Positions 34,311-45,100 are shown, counted from the first letter of the stretch. The stretch is DNA of 57,450 nt from Oscillatoria sp. FACHB-1406 (GCF_014698145.1 NZ_JACJSM010000031.1:1-57450); one strand, 5' to 3'. The notes: generated by a model not told the origin, from the sequence alone. Translations and numbers: made by a program.

Positions 34311-35204
34311 TCAGTTGAGTTTGAAGCTAGCAATCTTATCGATAAATTCTTTGTCCAATTGAAAGAAAGCTTTTGACCCAGCCGAGTTGGGGCTATCTAG
34401 CACGACGGGAGTAAAACTGTCAACAGCTTTAGCAACATTCACATCCATTGGAATGCGATTTTTAAACACTGCTTCCGGACTAAAATCCTGTTCGACTCGT
34501 TGCATGACTTGTTGATAATATCTACCGCTAAACACGCCGCCAGAGAGAATAAAGACAATCCCCAACAAGTTTAATTTATTATCGACATCGTGATTTTTTT
34601 TGAGTTTAGCGATGCGGCGTTCGAGTAACTGTATTCCGACTAAAGAGAGCGGTTCCGGGCGCGCAGGCAGAAGATAAAAATCGCTAGCAACTAACCCACT
34701 GCGGGTTAAAAGATTGTATCCCGGCGCGCAGTCGAGTAAGATAAAATCGTAGTCATTCACAACCGGCTCTAAAATCGAATTAATCAAAAGTTCTTCAAAG
34801 CCACTCCAGACTTGATTAAAGCTAAGTTCGTCGTCAGCGAGCGCTTGTTTGTGAAGATTTTCTGAAACAATGTATTCATCGTAAAGTTCGATATCTCCCG
34901 GCAATAAATCTAACCCTTCTAGGTTACAAACCGAACGATAAATTAAATCGGAAGTTGAGAATTTACGCGCAACATTGGGTTGAACGATTTTATCAATTAA
35001 ATAACTGATAGTTTTGCGATTCTTACGAAGAGTAGCAAATTCGTGAGGCGCGATTAAACTGAGGGTTGCGCTAATTTGTGCATCTAAGTCGAGAACGAGA
35101 ACTCGCTTTTTTTGATTCTTGGCTAAGCAAGCAGCGAGATTAACCGTTAAGGTAGTTTTTCCGACTCCACCCTTCATGTTAACGGTGGTCAACACTAAGC
35201 CCAT
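34311..35204 (-). CDS. ParA-family ATPase without adjacent ParB
   Basis: 297 residues. Deviant Walker A KGGVGKTTLTVN (residues about 11-22), Walker A' VLVLDLDAQISATLSL and Walker B YDFILLDCAPG. ParA proteins partition plasmids, chromosomes, carboxysomes or other cargo, using ATP-driven DNA or membrane gradients. No ParB, McdB or cargo gene adjoins. ATG 35204. Confidence 0.92.
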   Translation of the reverse strand: MGLVLTTVNMKGGVGKTTLTVNLAACLAKNQKKRVLVLDLDAQISATLSLIAPHEFATLRKNRKTISYLIDKIVQPNVARKFSTSDLIYRSVCNLEGLDLLPGDIELYDEYIVSENLHKQALADDELSFNQVWSGFEELLINSILEPVVNDYDFILLDCAPGYNLLTRSGLVASDFYLLPARPEPLSLVGIQLLERRIAKLKKNHDVDNKLNLLGIVFILSGGVFSGRYYQQVMQRVEQDFSPEAVFKNRIPMDVNVAKAVDSFTPVVLDSPNSAGSKAFFQLDKEFIDKIASFKLN

Positions 35205-35418
35205 GAACAGAATTTCCTACGCTATTTTTGCCGTACTGATTATACGCACGAATTTTTACACAAATCCTGGATTAGGTAATAAGTTTTGTATCAAAAATTT
35301 AGAGTTCTGTAAGGGAATCAGAAAGAAGAAATTACTGAAAGCGCAATATTCCCTATAGCAGACAGCACCGATCCACTTTAAATGAGGGGGGTGATTAATT
35401 GCTATCCCGCTAGCAAAC

Positions 35419-35447
35419 GACCCCGCCCCCAGGGGGACGAGGGAGTC
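35419..35447. repeat. GC-rich hairpin between thioredoxin and ParA genes
   Basis: GACCCCGCCCCC pairs with GGGGG and GGGAGTC across a short loop, with a bulge. An adjacent GCTATCCCGCTAGC dyad lies just before it. No T run follows on the minus strand, so it is not an obvious terminator. Confidence 0.5.
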
Positions 35448-35481
35448 GCTACCGGTTAGTGAGGCGATGTCGCCGTAGAAT

Positions 35482-35829
35482 CTAGGCTTGGAAGACTTTT
35501 GCTCCAACGCTTTGGGTCACTTGTACCAAGCGTCGATGCAGGTCTTCGCGTTTGTAGAATCCCTCTAGGCGTTGAATAACATCACCGCGCTCAAAAATCA
35601 GTACGGTCGGTAGCATCTTTAAACGATACTCATTGACTAACTTAAAATTCTCGTCCGCGTTAATACTGACCATTTTCAACCGACCGGGATGCTGCGATTG
35701 AAATTGAGCGAGGGCAGAACTGACATTAGAACAGAGCTTGCACCACGGGGCCCAAAAATAGACCACTACAGGTTCTGAGGTTTCTAAAACTTGTTTTGAA
35801 AAAGTGGTTTCGCTTGTGGAAAGCAGCAT
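35482..35829 (-). CDS. Thioredoxin-like protein with CKLC active site
   Basis: 115 residues. VVVYFWAPWCKLCSNVSSALAQ holds a CxxC at the thioredoxin position but with KL in place of GP. The cis-Pro is in KMLPTVLIFERGD. A conventional thioredoxin fold of normal length; the CKLC motif predicts an altered redox potential or partner set. Cytoplasmic; ATG 35829. Confidence 0.9.
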   Translation of the reverse strand: MLLSTSETTFSKQVLETSEPVVVYFWAPWCKLCSNVSSALAQFQSQHPGRLKMVSINADENFKLVNEYRLKMLPTVLIFERGDVIQRLEGFYKREDLHRRLVQVTQSVGAKVFQA

Positions 35830-35967
35830 GGTTTTAAAAGATTTTTATGGGTGTTCTGAGTAAAGCTCGAGATTATGCTGGAACCAATCGGCAGCCAACA
35901 TCCTCTATCGTATCGGGATTTTTGCGGTAGAGTGAGACCTGAAAGGCGGCGGTTAAGTTCCGTAATT

Positions 35968-36681
35968 TTACCAATTAGCACGAGCAGTAACTTGCATCAA
36001 CCAAGGATGTCCCCACCAAAGTAGTCCGATGAATCCGGCGACTCCGAGGTAAGCGGGGCGCAAAAATTCTTCCCATTTCAAGGTTTGTCGGCCATCGAGG
36101 ATGGCGAGGAAGGGAAAAACGGAGGTACGTTCTTTCGCTTTAAGAAAGGCATCGCCGTAGCGCGCCTTTAAACGGCGATCGCCGTGCCAAACGGCAAAGA
36201 GATGGTGGGCGATCAGTCCGGCAGAAGTCAGTAGCATAAAGGTGGTCCCCAACCAGAGGGTGTGGGCGACGCACCAAATCACCTGTCCGACCATTTGGGG
36301 ATGGCGGGTAATGCGAATAATGCCGGTTTCGTAGAGGTGAACTTCGGGCTTTTGGATCGCAGCAATTTCAAGCAGGTTAAAGGTGGCGGGGTAAAGAAAG
36401 AAAAAGGAGAGGGCAGAAAGCGCCCAAACCACCGCTTTAAGACCGGGTATGCCTTGCAGGTTCCACACCATCAAACCGTCGTAGCGGTGATTGAAGAAAT
36501 AGACGATGAGAACCGTTGCGAAGGGAATGCTAACGAGGGCAAAAAAGATGCGGTAGAGGCGCGCGCCGACGCGACGTTCTCCCCAAGGTCTTAAGGCAGC
36601 TAAACCGCTATGGGCGATCGCGAACCCAAGAAGCAGCCCTAACATCATCCAGTGACTGGGAGGAAACCAATTTGGGAACAT
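35968..36681 (-). CDS. NnrU-family membrane protein (Z-ISO relative)
   Basis: 237 residues from ATG 36681; an upstream in-frame ORF to 37017 is overlapped by the rbcR gene and its promoter and is not credible. Seven hydrophobic segments. The family words SHWMMLGLLLGFAIAHSG, ATFNLLEIAA and IRITRHPQMVGQVIWCVAH hold the histidines that bind heme in Z-ISO. NnrU relatives act in carotenoid isomerisation (zeta-carotene isomerase) or denitrification; which one applies here is not decided. Confidence 0.85.
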   Translation of the reverse strand: MFPNWFPPSHWMMLGLLLGFAIAHSGLAALRPWGERRVGARLYRIFFALVSIPFATVLIVYFFNHRYDGLMVWNLQGIPGLKAVVWALSALSFFFLYPATFNLLEIAAIQKPEVHLYETGIIRITRHPQMVGQVIWCVAHTLWLGTTFMLLTSAGLIAHHLFAVWHGDRRLKARYGDAFLKAKERTSVFPFLAILDGRQTLKWEEFLRPAYLGVAGFIGLLWWGHPWLMQVTARANW

Positions 36682-36973
36682 CTTTATGTTTTTTAATATT
36701 TTGTTAATTTTAACTCGATCGGCGCTCGTAGAGCGACCTGAAACGATCGCGACATACAACGATCCCCGCATTATGCTACTGTCAAGGACAGACTGGGCAA
36801 ATGCTATAGCCGCTGAGAGAATTGTCCGAGTTTCAAGCGATCCCGACCTTTGCCGTACCGCTAGAAAACGCTGACTAACCTTCTCTAATAAAAATAGTAA
36901 TCCCGACGTTTCATTTCTGCTCCAATCGCCCAATCGCGACCTTCGTTCCTCCACCTCTTTGGTTATAAGAGTT
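36682..36973. promoter_or_regulatory. Divergent promoter region, nnrU-like gene and rbcR
   Basis: 292 bases separate the two divergent starts. Both promoters should be here, and LysR regulators often bind their own divergent region. I see AT-rich tracts near 36686-36715 and 36886-36900 but no motif I would defend. The minus-strand reading frame running through here is not a gene. Confidence 0.45.
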
Positions 36974-37987
36974 ATGTCTGATATCCCTTTCACCCTCGAC
37001 CAACTCCGAATTCTCAAAGCGATAGCCGCTGAGGGGAGTTTTAAGCGCGCTGCCGATAGCCTTTACGTGTCGCAGCCAGCGGTGAGCTTACAAGTCCAAA
37101 ATTTGGAAAAACAACTCGATGTCCCCTTGTTCGATCGCGGCGGGCGAAGGGCGCAAATGACGGAAGCGGGCTATCTGCTGCTTAGTTACGGAGAAAAGAT
37201 TCTCTCCTTGTGCCAAGAAACTTGCCGCGCGATCGAAGATTTACAAAATTTGCAGGGCGGAACGCTAATTATCGGGGCTTCGCAAACCACGGGAGCTTAC
37301 CTTCTACCGCGCATGATCGGGATGTTCAGACAGCGTTATCCCGATGTCTCCCTGGAGTTGCAGGTGCATTCTACCCGACGCACGGCCTGGAGCGTCGCCA
37401 ACGGACAAATCGATCTGGCAATTATTGGGGGCGAAGTTCCCACCGAACTGCGAGATGTCCTAGAAATCAAACCCTACGCCGAAGATGAGTTGGCGCTGAT
37501 CCTGCCGCCCAGCCATGCTTTTGCGAAGATGGAAACAATTCATAAAGAAGATCTTTACAAACTACACTTCATTGCCCTCGATTCTCAATCGACAATTCGC
37601 AAAGCGATCGACCAAGTTTTGAGTCGGTGGGGAATCGATCCAAAACGGCTCCGAATCGAGATGGAGTTGAATTCGATTGAAGCGATTAAAAATGCCGTTC
37701 AATGGGGCTTGGGGGCGGCTTTCGTGTCGCTATCGGCGATTGAAAAAGAATTGCAGATGGGCATCCTGCACCGCGCTCGCATTCAGGAAGTGGTCGTGAA
37801 GCGCACTTTATCGGTGATTCTCAACCCCAATCGCTATCGCTCGAAGGCAGCGGAAGCGTTTTGTCGCGATATTTTGCCGCAATTCACGCGCGAACGTTCC
37901 TTTGCGATCGTCGAACCGTTGGTGCAAGGGGGAGTCAAACTGGAACCCACCAGTCATAACTCGATCGCGCCGCCCCCAGTGGTTTAA
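36974..37987 (+). CDS. rbcR: LysR-type regulator, RbcR family
   Basis: 337 residues from ATG 36974 ([17 protein letters not shown]). A winged HTH (about 1-65, [20 protein letters not shown]) and a LysR substrate domain follow; the family words include [18 protein letters not shown] and [12 protein letters not shown]. RbcR (Ycf30) activates Rubisco genes in response to the energy and carbon state in red algae and cyanobacteria. The target here is inferred only from the family; rbc genes are outside the window. The divergent neighbour (NnrU-like) may be a local target. Confidence 0.85.
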   Translation: MSDIPFTLDQLRILKAIAAEGSFKRAADSLYVSQPAVSLQVQNLEKQLDVPLFDRGGRRAQMTEAGYLLLSYGEKILSLCQETCRAIEDLQNLQGGTLIIGASQTTGAYLLPRMIGMFRQRYPDVSLELQVHSTRRTAWSVANGQIDLAIIGGEVPTELRDVLEIKPYAEDELALILPPSHAFAKMETIHKEDLYKLHFIALDSQSTIRKAIDQVLSRWGIDPKRLRIEMELNSIEAIKNAVQWGLGAAFVSLSAIEKELQMGILHRARIQEVVVKRTLSVILNPNRYRSKAAEAFCRDILPQFTRERSFAIVEPLVQGGVKLEPTSHNSIAPPPVV

Positions 37988-38058
37988 TAACGGGCCAGCA
38001 GCAACCCCGACGCAGCGGGCTAAAATATCTGGTTAGATAGGCCCTTTTCTAGCAATTT

Positions 38059-39495
38059 ATGGAAATTTCCTGTACTCGGCCCGGCTGTCCCAGTCCGCGT
38101 AATTTTTTTGCCGACCTCGAGGAGCGAGCAAACCTTCAAACCGCACAGCAAAAGTATTGCACCAGTTGCGGAATGCCTTTGATTCTGGGCGGTCGCTATA
38201 TTCCCACTAAGTTGTTGGGTAGAGGGGGATTTGGGGCGGCGTTTTTGGCGCGCGATCGCTACACGACTAGCGTGCGTCAATGCGTAGTCAAACAATTTCA
38301 ACCCTCGGGGGATTTGAGCGCCGAACAGTGGCAAGTCGCCCTAAATTTATTCGAGCGAGAAGCAGCAGTATTGGAAGATTTGGGCAGACATCCCCAAATT
38401 CCCGATTTCTATGCCTTTTTTCCCCTTTTAGTTTCCGGTCGTCAGGGTCAGAAGGACGATCGATTTTTCTACTTGGTTCAGGAATTTATCGACGGACTCG
38501 ACCTCGAACAAGAACAAGCCAGTCGAGGCAGACCTTATACCGAAGCAGAAGTTAAAGAAATTTTAGAGGAAATTCTCAATGTGCTGAAGTTCGTTCACGG
38601 GCGCAATATCATTCACCGCGACATTAAACCGTCGAATATTATGCGCGATCGCGAAGGGAGACTCTTTCTGCTCGATTTTGGCGCGGTCAAGCAAATTGCA
38701 GCCGGTGCGGGAACCCCACAAGCGCGCTCGACGGGAATTTATTCGATGGGGTTTGCGCCTCCGGAACAAATGCAGGGCGCGCAAGTCTATCCTTCTACCG
38801 ATTTATACGCGCTGGCAGCCACTTGTTTGATTTTGTTGACTGGAAAACCGAGCGAGGAATTGTTTGATAGCTACAATAATTGCTGGAATTGGCAGCCTTA
38901 CGCGCCGCAAACGAGCGATCGCTTAGCAAGCATCCTGGATCGGCTGCTGCAAGCGCGTCCGAGCGAACGCTTTCAGTCAGCGACGGAAGTTTTGGAGGCG
39001 CTGCACGGGCAATCCGTACCGCCGCCCCTTCCCGCTCCGTCCGTTGTCACTTCGCCGCCTTCTCCGCCTGTTGGCGTTCCGATCGTACCGCCCCCCGTAG
39101 CAGTCGCTCCCGCCCCGGTATCGCGCTTCTCGCTGGTGGATATATTGGGGAGTGCGGGCTTTACGGGATTTATCGGGGCGCTGTTAGCGATCGCGCTTTC
39201 GAGTCTGTTGGGAATCTCTGGGATTAGCGTTGGCTTGGTGGGGGCGTTAGTAGGCGGTTTGGTCTACGCGCAGTATCGCCGCGTTCTAGAGGGGAAAGAC
39301 TTTCTGATTTTAGCCGCGATCGCGCTGGCAATTGTGGGATTTGTCCCCGCCCTACACGGTGTCCCCTTGGTTCAAAGCTTAGGTCTGCCGAGCGTTTTGG
39401 GAGTTGGATTCGTTGCGATCTTTGCCGGGGCTGCCGCGATCGCGACGACGGCTATTTTTCGCCTGATTTACCAACTTCTGGTCAGAATTTTGTAA
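38059..39495 (+). CDS. Serine/threonine kinase with 4-Cys prefix and membrane anchor
   Basis: 478 residues. An N-terminal zinc-ribbon-like prefix (C5, C10, C34, C37) precedes the kinase domain (about 47-310): LGRGGFGAAF loop, VVKQF lysine, IIHRDIKPSNIM catalytic loop, LLDFGAVKQ and APPEQMQG. A Pro-rich stretch (about 325-360) leads to hydrophobic segments at the end (about 375-470). The 4-Cys-prefix Hanks kinases are cyanobacterial signalling proteins of mostly unknown targets. ATG 38059; the GH10-like gene follows after 34 bases. Confidence 0.93.
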   Translation: MEISCTRPGCPSPRNFFADLEERANLQTAQQKYCTSCGMPLILGGRYIPTKLLGRGGFGAAFLARDRYTTSVRQCVVKQFQPSGDLSAEQWQVALNLFEREAAVLEDLGRHPQIPDFYAFFPLLVSGRQGQKDDRFFYLVQEFIDGLDLEQEQASRGRPYTEAEVKEILEEILNVLKFVHGRNIIHRDIKPSNIMRDREGRLFLLDFGAVKQIAAGAGTPQARSTGIYSMGFAPPEQMQGAQVYPSTDLYALAATCLILLTGKPSEELFDSYNNCWNWQPYAPQTSDRLASILDRLLQARPSERFQSATEVLEALHGQSVPPPLPAPSVVTSPPSPPVGVPIVPPPVAVAPAPVSRFSLVDILGSAGFTGFIGALLAIALSSLLGISGISVGLVGALVGGLVYAQYRRVLEGKDFLILAAIALAIVGFVPALHGVPLVQSLGLPSVLGVGFVAIFAGAAAIATTAIFRLIYQLLVRIL

Positions 39496-39529
39496 AGTTT
39501 TCCTTTGTCGAACTTAAAATTGCACTGGG

Positions 39530-41002
39530 ATGAAGTTAGCCCCTCAAAAGTTTTCTCCACTCAAAATGGTTAAAATCAAACCTTGGCTTGCCGCCGCGAT
39601 CGCTGCTTTCTCCTTCAACGCCAGCCTTCGCCCAGCCGCCGCTCAAACAACATCCTATTGTCGCTTCGATAGCGACGCGATCGCCGAGAAAGAATCCCTG
39701 CGCGTTGCCGCTGTTGACGGCGACTCCGAAGCCCGCCAACGCTATAACGCCATCCTTCAAAAACAAGCTGAAAGCCTGCGGCGCTGTCGCGAGCAAACCT
39801 GGCCCCAAACGCAAGCGATCTGGTTGCGCGTTTACCCCTGCGATGCGCGTCCCGGGGCGATGGACGCACTTTTCGACCATATTGTCAACAAAGGTTACAA
39901 TCAAGTTCACGTTGAAGTCTTTTTTGATGCCCAGGTACTATTACCCGCCAACGATAATCCCACGCCTTGGGTTTCCGTCGTGCGCTCTCCCGGTGCCGAA
40001 AACGTCGATCTCCTAGCGATGGCCATTGCTAAAGGGCGAGAACGGGGCATCAAAGTCTACGCCTGGGCTTTTACCATGAATTTCGGCTACGGCTATGGCT
40101 TGCGTCCCGATCGCGAACAAGTCCTTGCCCGCAACGGCAAAGGTCAAACCAGCATCTCCTACGTCCGAGATAATACCCAAACCTTCATCGATCCCTACAA
40201 TCCGCAAGCCCAGCAAGACTATCAAAAGTTAGTGCAAGCGATCGCGCGGCGCAAACCGGATGGAATGCTTTTCGACTACATCCGTTATCCGCGCGGTGCG
40301 GGCAGCCAATCCGTCGCCGGTAACGTCAAAGACTTGTGGATTTATGGAGAAGCCTCCCAACAAGCCCTGCAACGACGCGCCTTTAACGGACAAGCCAGCG
40401 AACTGATCGGGCGCTTTCTCCAACAAGGATTTATCAATGCCAACGATCTGCAAGCTGTTCGCCAACTGTACCCCACCGAAACGACCCCTGAATGGCAAGG
40501 GCGCAACCCAATGGCAGGCGATACCTTACCCGCACTGCAAACGCAACTGTGGCTGTTAACCGTCGCTCACGCCGCGCAAGGAGTCGTCGATTTCCTTAAC
40601 CTCGCCATTCGTCCCCTACAAAGTAGCAATATTCCTGCCGGTGCTGTCTTTTTCCCCGATGCCAATAAATCTGTCGGACAGCAAGGATACGACTCTCGCT
40701 TGCAACCTTGGGATCGCTTTCCGGCGGGAATCGAGTTTCATCCAATGGCTTATTCGATTTGTGGCAGTCCGAGTTGTAATGTCGAAGAAATTATGCGAAC
40801 CATCAGCCTTGCTCCACCGCAAGCCAAAGTAATTCCCGCCCTGGCTGGATATTGGGGGCGGCGCGATGGCAACCGCCCCTCCTTAGAAGAACAAATGAAT
40901 GCAATCCGCCAGCAAATTCCCAGCATTACAGCGCTCAGTCACTTTGCCTATTCCTGGCAAGAACCGGAAATCGACCAAAGGCGGCGTTCTTGCCAGTTGT
41001 AG
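39530..41002 (+). CDS. Secreted GH10-like (GHL10/DUF4015) protein
   Basis: 490 residues. An N-terminal signal segment (about 16-38, PWLAAAIAAFSFNASLRPAAAQ) is followed by a TIM-barrel core: QAIWLRVYPCDARPGAMDAL, VEVFFDAQVLLP, GIKVYAWAFTMNFGYGYGL, GMLFDYIRYPRG. These are words of the family-10 glycosylhydrolase-like proteins (GHL10). The catalytic Glu/Asp pair cannot be assigned with confidence. Likely exported and active on an extracellular polysaccharide. It follows the kinase gene by 34 bases, so co-transcription is likely. Confidence 0.85.
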   Translation: MKLAPQKFSPLKMVKIKPWLAAAIAAFSFNASLRPAAAQTTSYCRFDSDAIAEKESLRVAAVDGDSEARQRYNAILQKQAESLRRCREQTWPQTQAIWLRVYPCDARPGAMDALFDHIVNKGYNQVHVEVFFDAQVLLPANDNPTPWVSVVRSPGAENVDLLAMAIAKGRERGIKVYAWAFTMNFGYGYGLRPDREQVLARNGKGQTSISYVRDNTQTFIDPYNPQAQQDYQKLVQAIARRKPDGMLFDYIRYPRGAGSQSVAGNVKDLWIYGEASQQALQRRAFNGQASELIGRFLQQGFINANDLQAVRQLYPTETTPEWQGRNPMAGDTLPALQTQLWLLTVAHAAQGVVDFLNLAIRPLQSSNIPAGAVFFPDANKSVGQQGYDSRLQPWDRFPAGIEFHPMAYSICGSPSCNVEEIMRTISLAPPQAKVIPALAGYWGRRDGNRPSLEEQMNAIRQQIPSITALSHFAYSWQEPEIDQRRRSCQL

Positions 41003-41040
41003 CTTTCATCTCTTCTCCCAAACAATCCGACTCGAGGGGC

Positions 41041-41871
41041 TTATTTCTTCGGCATCGGGTAAATCCCCGTTGCAATCAGGACGGGCTTATCTTTGTACTG
41101 GGTTTCAATCTCTTTCTTGAGTCCTTCATCCCAAGTCAGTTTATAATCTTTTTCTAAATCTGCGAGAACGAAGGGACGAACTTCACCCGTCACGACAACG
41201 CGCTCGTCTTTTGCCACAGTTTTTTCAGGCTCGGCTAAGTTAATAACGGTTAAATTGCTACCGCCAACTAACTTATCTTCATCGAGTGTAAACGTCCCGT
41301 TATTGACAACTTCAGCGACATCGCCTTCTACCGCAACAGTTTTGCTGTAAAACTTATTAGGGCTGCTCGTTACTTCACCGGGAGCGGGAGCGGGAACCAT
41401 CGATTTGGCAACAATGGTAGGCTGTTTGTCATAGTTTTCTGCCGGTTTCCAATCGAGGTTGTATTCTTTTTTGAAATCAAATGCGTTGAATTGACGCACC
41501 TCGCCGGTTACTTGAATTTCAGTTCCTTCTTCGGGGAAGACAAAGGGTTGTCCCGTAGCATTTACAACGAGGATTTTATCGCCGCCAAAGAAGTCTTTGT
41601 TAGTGACAGTAAAACTGGTGTTATCGATTTTTTTGTCGGGATTACCGCGAACGGTAACGGTTTGACCGAAGAGTTGGTCGCTTTTATTGGCGACATCTTC
41701 GAGGGTAGGATTGGAGGGAGTCGCTGCTGGAGTTGTTTCTGAGGTATCGGGATTTGTCCCGGTTTTAGTATCGGTACAGGCAGGTAAAACAAACGCCATT
41801 AATGCTAAAGCGATTGCACCCGTGCGAGTTTTTACCGAAGAATTTATTGGGGTCAAAAAATTGTGTTGCAT
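41041..41871 (-). CDS. Lipoprotein with two copies of an OB-like domain
   Basis: 276 residues. The lipobox LPAC (Cys 32) predicts a lipid-anchored periplasmic or outer-membrane protein. After an acidic linker there are two domains of about 80 residues sharing a pattern (QTVTVRGNPDKKIDNTSFTV and KTVAVEGDVAEVVNNGTFTL; TEIQVTGEVRQFNAFDFKKE and RVVVTGEVRPFVLADLEKD). Each resembles a small beta-barrel (OB) module. The N-terminal third of each domain shows V-x-G-x-V dyads. No known family; a ligand- or cell-wall-binding role is possible. Confidence 0.75.
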   Translation of the reverse strand: MQHNFLTPINSSVKTRTGAIALALMAFVLPACTDTKTGTNPDTSETTPAATPSNPTLEDVANKSDQLFGQTVTVRGNPDKKIDNTSFTVTNKDFFGGDKILVVNATGQPFVFPEEGTEIQVTGEVRQFNAFDFKKEYNLDWKPAENYDKQPTIVAKSMVPAPAPGEVTSSPNKFYSKTVAVEGDVAEVVNNGTFTLDEDKLVGGSNLTVINLAEPEKTVAKDERVVVTGEVRPFVLADLEKDYKLTWDEGLKKEIETQYKDKPVLIATGIYPMPKK

Positions 41872-42042
41872 TCGTATCCATCAGCGTTCTAAGTTTGTCA
41901 AATTAGGGGAGGCGCGTGTAGATAGCTTGTTGGAGCGCGCCGCGTCACCTTAATGTTATGGAGCATAGTACAAAAATTGTATTCTACAATACATATATTG
42001 GGCATCCCTCTGAAGTAGGGGATGTAATGCTTCTAAAGCCAT

Positions 42043-42075
42043 AAAAGTAGGGATGTTGTTAACATCCCTACTTTT
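42043..42075. repeat. Inverted repeat, 15-base arms
   Basis: AAAAGTAGGGATGTT and its exact reverse complement enclose a three-base loop GTT. It lies between the lipoprotein start and the end of the giant repeat-protein gene. A preceding segment (42003-42026) is a partial copy of the same GGGATGT core. It could act as a terminator of the 1047-residue gene. Confidence 0.8.
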
Positions 42076-42141
42076 AGATTTATCGGTTCAACTGTTGAAT
42101 TATGCCTCTATATTCCTGTCAATGACAGAAGAACTAACGGC

Positions 42142-45100
42142 TTAAACAAAGCGATCGACTCCTAAAGCGCCGCCGCCCGCCGAACAGAGCGCCGAGATCA
42201 ATGCAGTTAAGAACAACCACCACGCCGCCGCAGAAGCAGCTTTGCGGGTTTCTTCGAGTTGTCGTTGGGCTTGCTGTTTGGTGCGTTCGACTTGCAGCAA
42301 GGTTTGTCGTTGCAGGCGTTCGGCGCGTTGCAGGACACGATCGCGCGTTCCTTCAACTTGACTCACCAAGCGTTCTGCATCGGCGCGGGAGATATCATCG
42401 CGAGAACTCAGTACGGCAACCAGCGTGTTGCGATCGAGTTGCGAGAAGCGATCGCGCAGCGCGTCGAATCCGGCTTGCGGATCGTCAAACAGCGTCCGCA
42501 AATCCGTGCTAATGCCCTCGTAGTTGAGTTCCGGACGTTGCAAACTATTGAGATAGTTGCGAATCCTTCCTAAGACGCTATCGATCGCCGATTGAACCTG
42601 GGCTTGCACCAATTGCAATTGCTGCACGGCGCGATCGCGGACGCTGAGAATATTATCGATAATGCGATTGGCATCGGCTTGGGAGATATCCTCGCGTTGA
42701 GAAAGCAACTGCACTAAAGTATCGCGATCGAACTTAGAAAGCCGTTCTTGCAAGCTTTCCATACCCGCGCGCGGATCGTTCAACAGCAGTTGTACGTCGC
42801 GCTGAATATCGTCCGGATCCAACTCCTCCTTACCTGTCGAGCGCAGATAATCGGCGAGGGAGGTTTGGAAATCCCTGACTTGCTGTTGCGTGCGTCGCGC
42901 CAAGCGTCGGGGAGTTTTCGCAATATCGTCGAGCGTCGCTTGCACGCTGTCAATAGTGCTGTTCACCTGTTCCTCGGTTAAATCGTCGCGTTGAGCCAGC
43001 AATTGCACCAGCGTATCGCGATCCATGCGAGCCAAGCGCCATTTAATGGACTGATAGCCCGCTTTCGGGTCGTCTAACAAGCGTTTGAGGTCGCGTTGGA
43101 TCCCTTCGGGGCTGAGTTCGGGTTTGCCGGTAGAGCGTAAATAATCGGCGATTGAAGTCGTCGCGCGATCGTACTGGTCTTTGACCTTGCCGGTCAATTC
43201 TTGGGGCGCATTGACGACGCGCGCCCAGCTATTCTCGAGGCGATCGAGCAATTCTTCGGCTTCTTGGCGAGTCATATCTTGGCGCTGGGCGAGCAAGCGC
43301 AAGAGCGTATCGCGATCGAAACGGGAAGCTCTTGCTCTGAGGGCGGCAGCACCCGCTTGGGGATCCTTCAACAACAGTTTAACTTCGCGCTCGATCGCGT
43401 CGGGATTCAATTCCGATTTGCCCGTCGAACGCAGGTAGTTTTGAATGGTTTCCCATTGTCCTTCGGCTTCGGTCGTGGCTTGGAGTTGGCGCTGTTCTGC
43501 TTCGGCAATGACGCGATCGCGAATCAATTCTAATTCGCCAATGAAACCAGCTTTTGTTTCTGGGGTTAAGTCCGCACGCTGCGTTAAGATGCGATCGAGG
43601 GTCGTTCGATTCAATTGCGCCAAACGCACTTTTAAGCGTTCTACATCGACATCCGCGTCGTCGATTAGCGCTTGGAAACCCGTCTCGAGACCTTGCGGCG
43701 ATCGCAGATCGGCATTCATCAAATAACTTTCTACCTCAGCAAGCAGCGTCATCGACTCTTGACGATTTCGCGCTGCTTCCGCCGTTGCCAGCACTTCGCG
43801 ACGAATGCTCTCGAGCGCTGATGCGGTACTTTGCAATCTGGCTGGCGGTAAAATGGTTGAAGTCTCGCGTTTTTGCAGCAATTGGACAAAATCAGCGCGG
43901 CTGATGTTGCTTAACTCGTCTGCGACTGCACCCGGATCTGCTTCGGTGTCGTAGAGTAAATCCCGAAATTCGCGATCGAGATTTTCTGGAGTCAACTGCC
44001 AAGGGTAAGCATTACTGAGATATTCGTCGATATCGGCTTTAACTCTACCGCTCTTGGTTGCTTTATCGATTTTAGCGCCGACTTGATTGGCTTGTTCGCT
44101 CGCATAGTCCTTCAGTTTTTCGATTTGCGCGATCGCTTTATCGGCATCGAAATCGGACAAATCCGCACGCCCCAGAACCATACCGGCTAAACTGCTGAGG
44201 CTTGCCATCACGCCTGAAGAAGCGGCAACTTCGGTTGTGGGACTGTCGCTGGTGTTATTTTGTTTTAACTCGGCGCGCAGAGCGTCGATCTTGTCGTTTA
44301 GCTCTTTTCCGAGTAATTGTTCGCGCGTTGCCGATTTGAGATAATCGCCTAAATCTTGCAGGGGATTGCTAATCTTGCCGGATTTAAAGGTTTTTTTCCA
44401 AACGTCTTCGAGTTCGTCAGCAAGGCGATTGACTTCTCGTTTTGACAAATCCGTGCGACTGCTGATGAGATCGACAAAGGTAGCGCGATCGATATTTGCT
44501 AAGCCTTCGGCACTGGCAATCTTTTTCAGGTTCGGGTCGTTAACCAGTTCTTCAAATTGAGCGCGAATCGCTTTAGGATCCAACTGCGCGGGACGCAGTT
44601 TTTGAATGTAATCCTCAACATTCTCGCGGAACGATTCTGGATCGAGACCGGCGGTAAATTCGCGGCGAACGGCTGCGGCCATTGCTTCTGCGGTCGAAAC
44701 CATTTGATTGCTCGCTGCTTTGCCGCCAATTGCTGCTGCTGCCGTTCCGACAATCGCTTGTAAGCCGGAAGTTGCAGTATTAATCACCGAACCGACTAAG
44801 GAACCGACAGTGGTGGAACTCACCCATACCATCAGGGAAAAATAGGTTGCCCAAATGACTAATCCTACAATCGCACCGGAGAGTGGCGTTGCAAACAAAC
44901 TCAACCGCACGGCAAAGTAGCAAGCGACGAAGAGGGAAATCGCAACGGTGATTAAGGTACTGACTCCGACGAGGGTACTGATTTTGCGGATGCTGCTGCC
45001 GAAACTCTCCGAGTCCCCGCGATCGCTACTATCATCGGAGGAGCCACCAGCCATCGAGATTCCTACCGCTACACCGAGATTGGTGAGGAGGAGTTGGAAA

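Noticed and set aside
35256-35507. 83-residue minus-strand frame after the thioredoxin gene
   Set aside because: It overlaps the thioredoxin stop region and a GC-rich hairpin and has no domain or ribosome site.
36682-37017. N-terminal extension of the NnrU-like protein
   Set aside because: It would overlap the rbcR start; the family begins at MFPNWF (36681).
42201-44763. Long plus-strand reading frames opposite the giant repeat-protein gene
   Set aside because: They are antisense shadows of an intact 1047-residue frame, with no ribosome sites and no conserved motifs.
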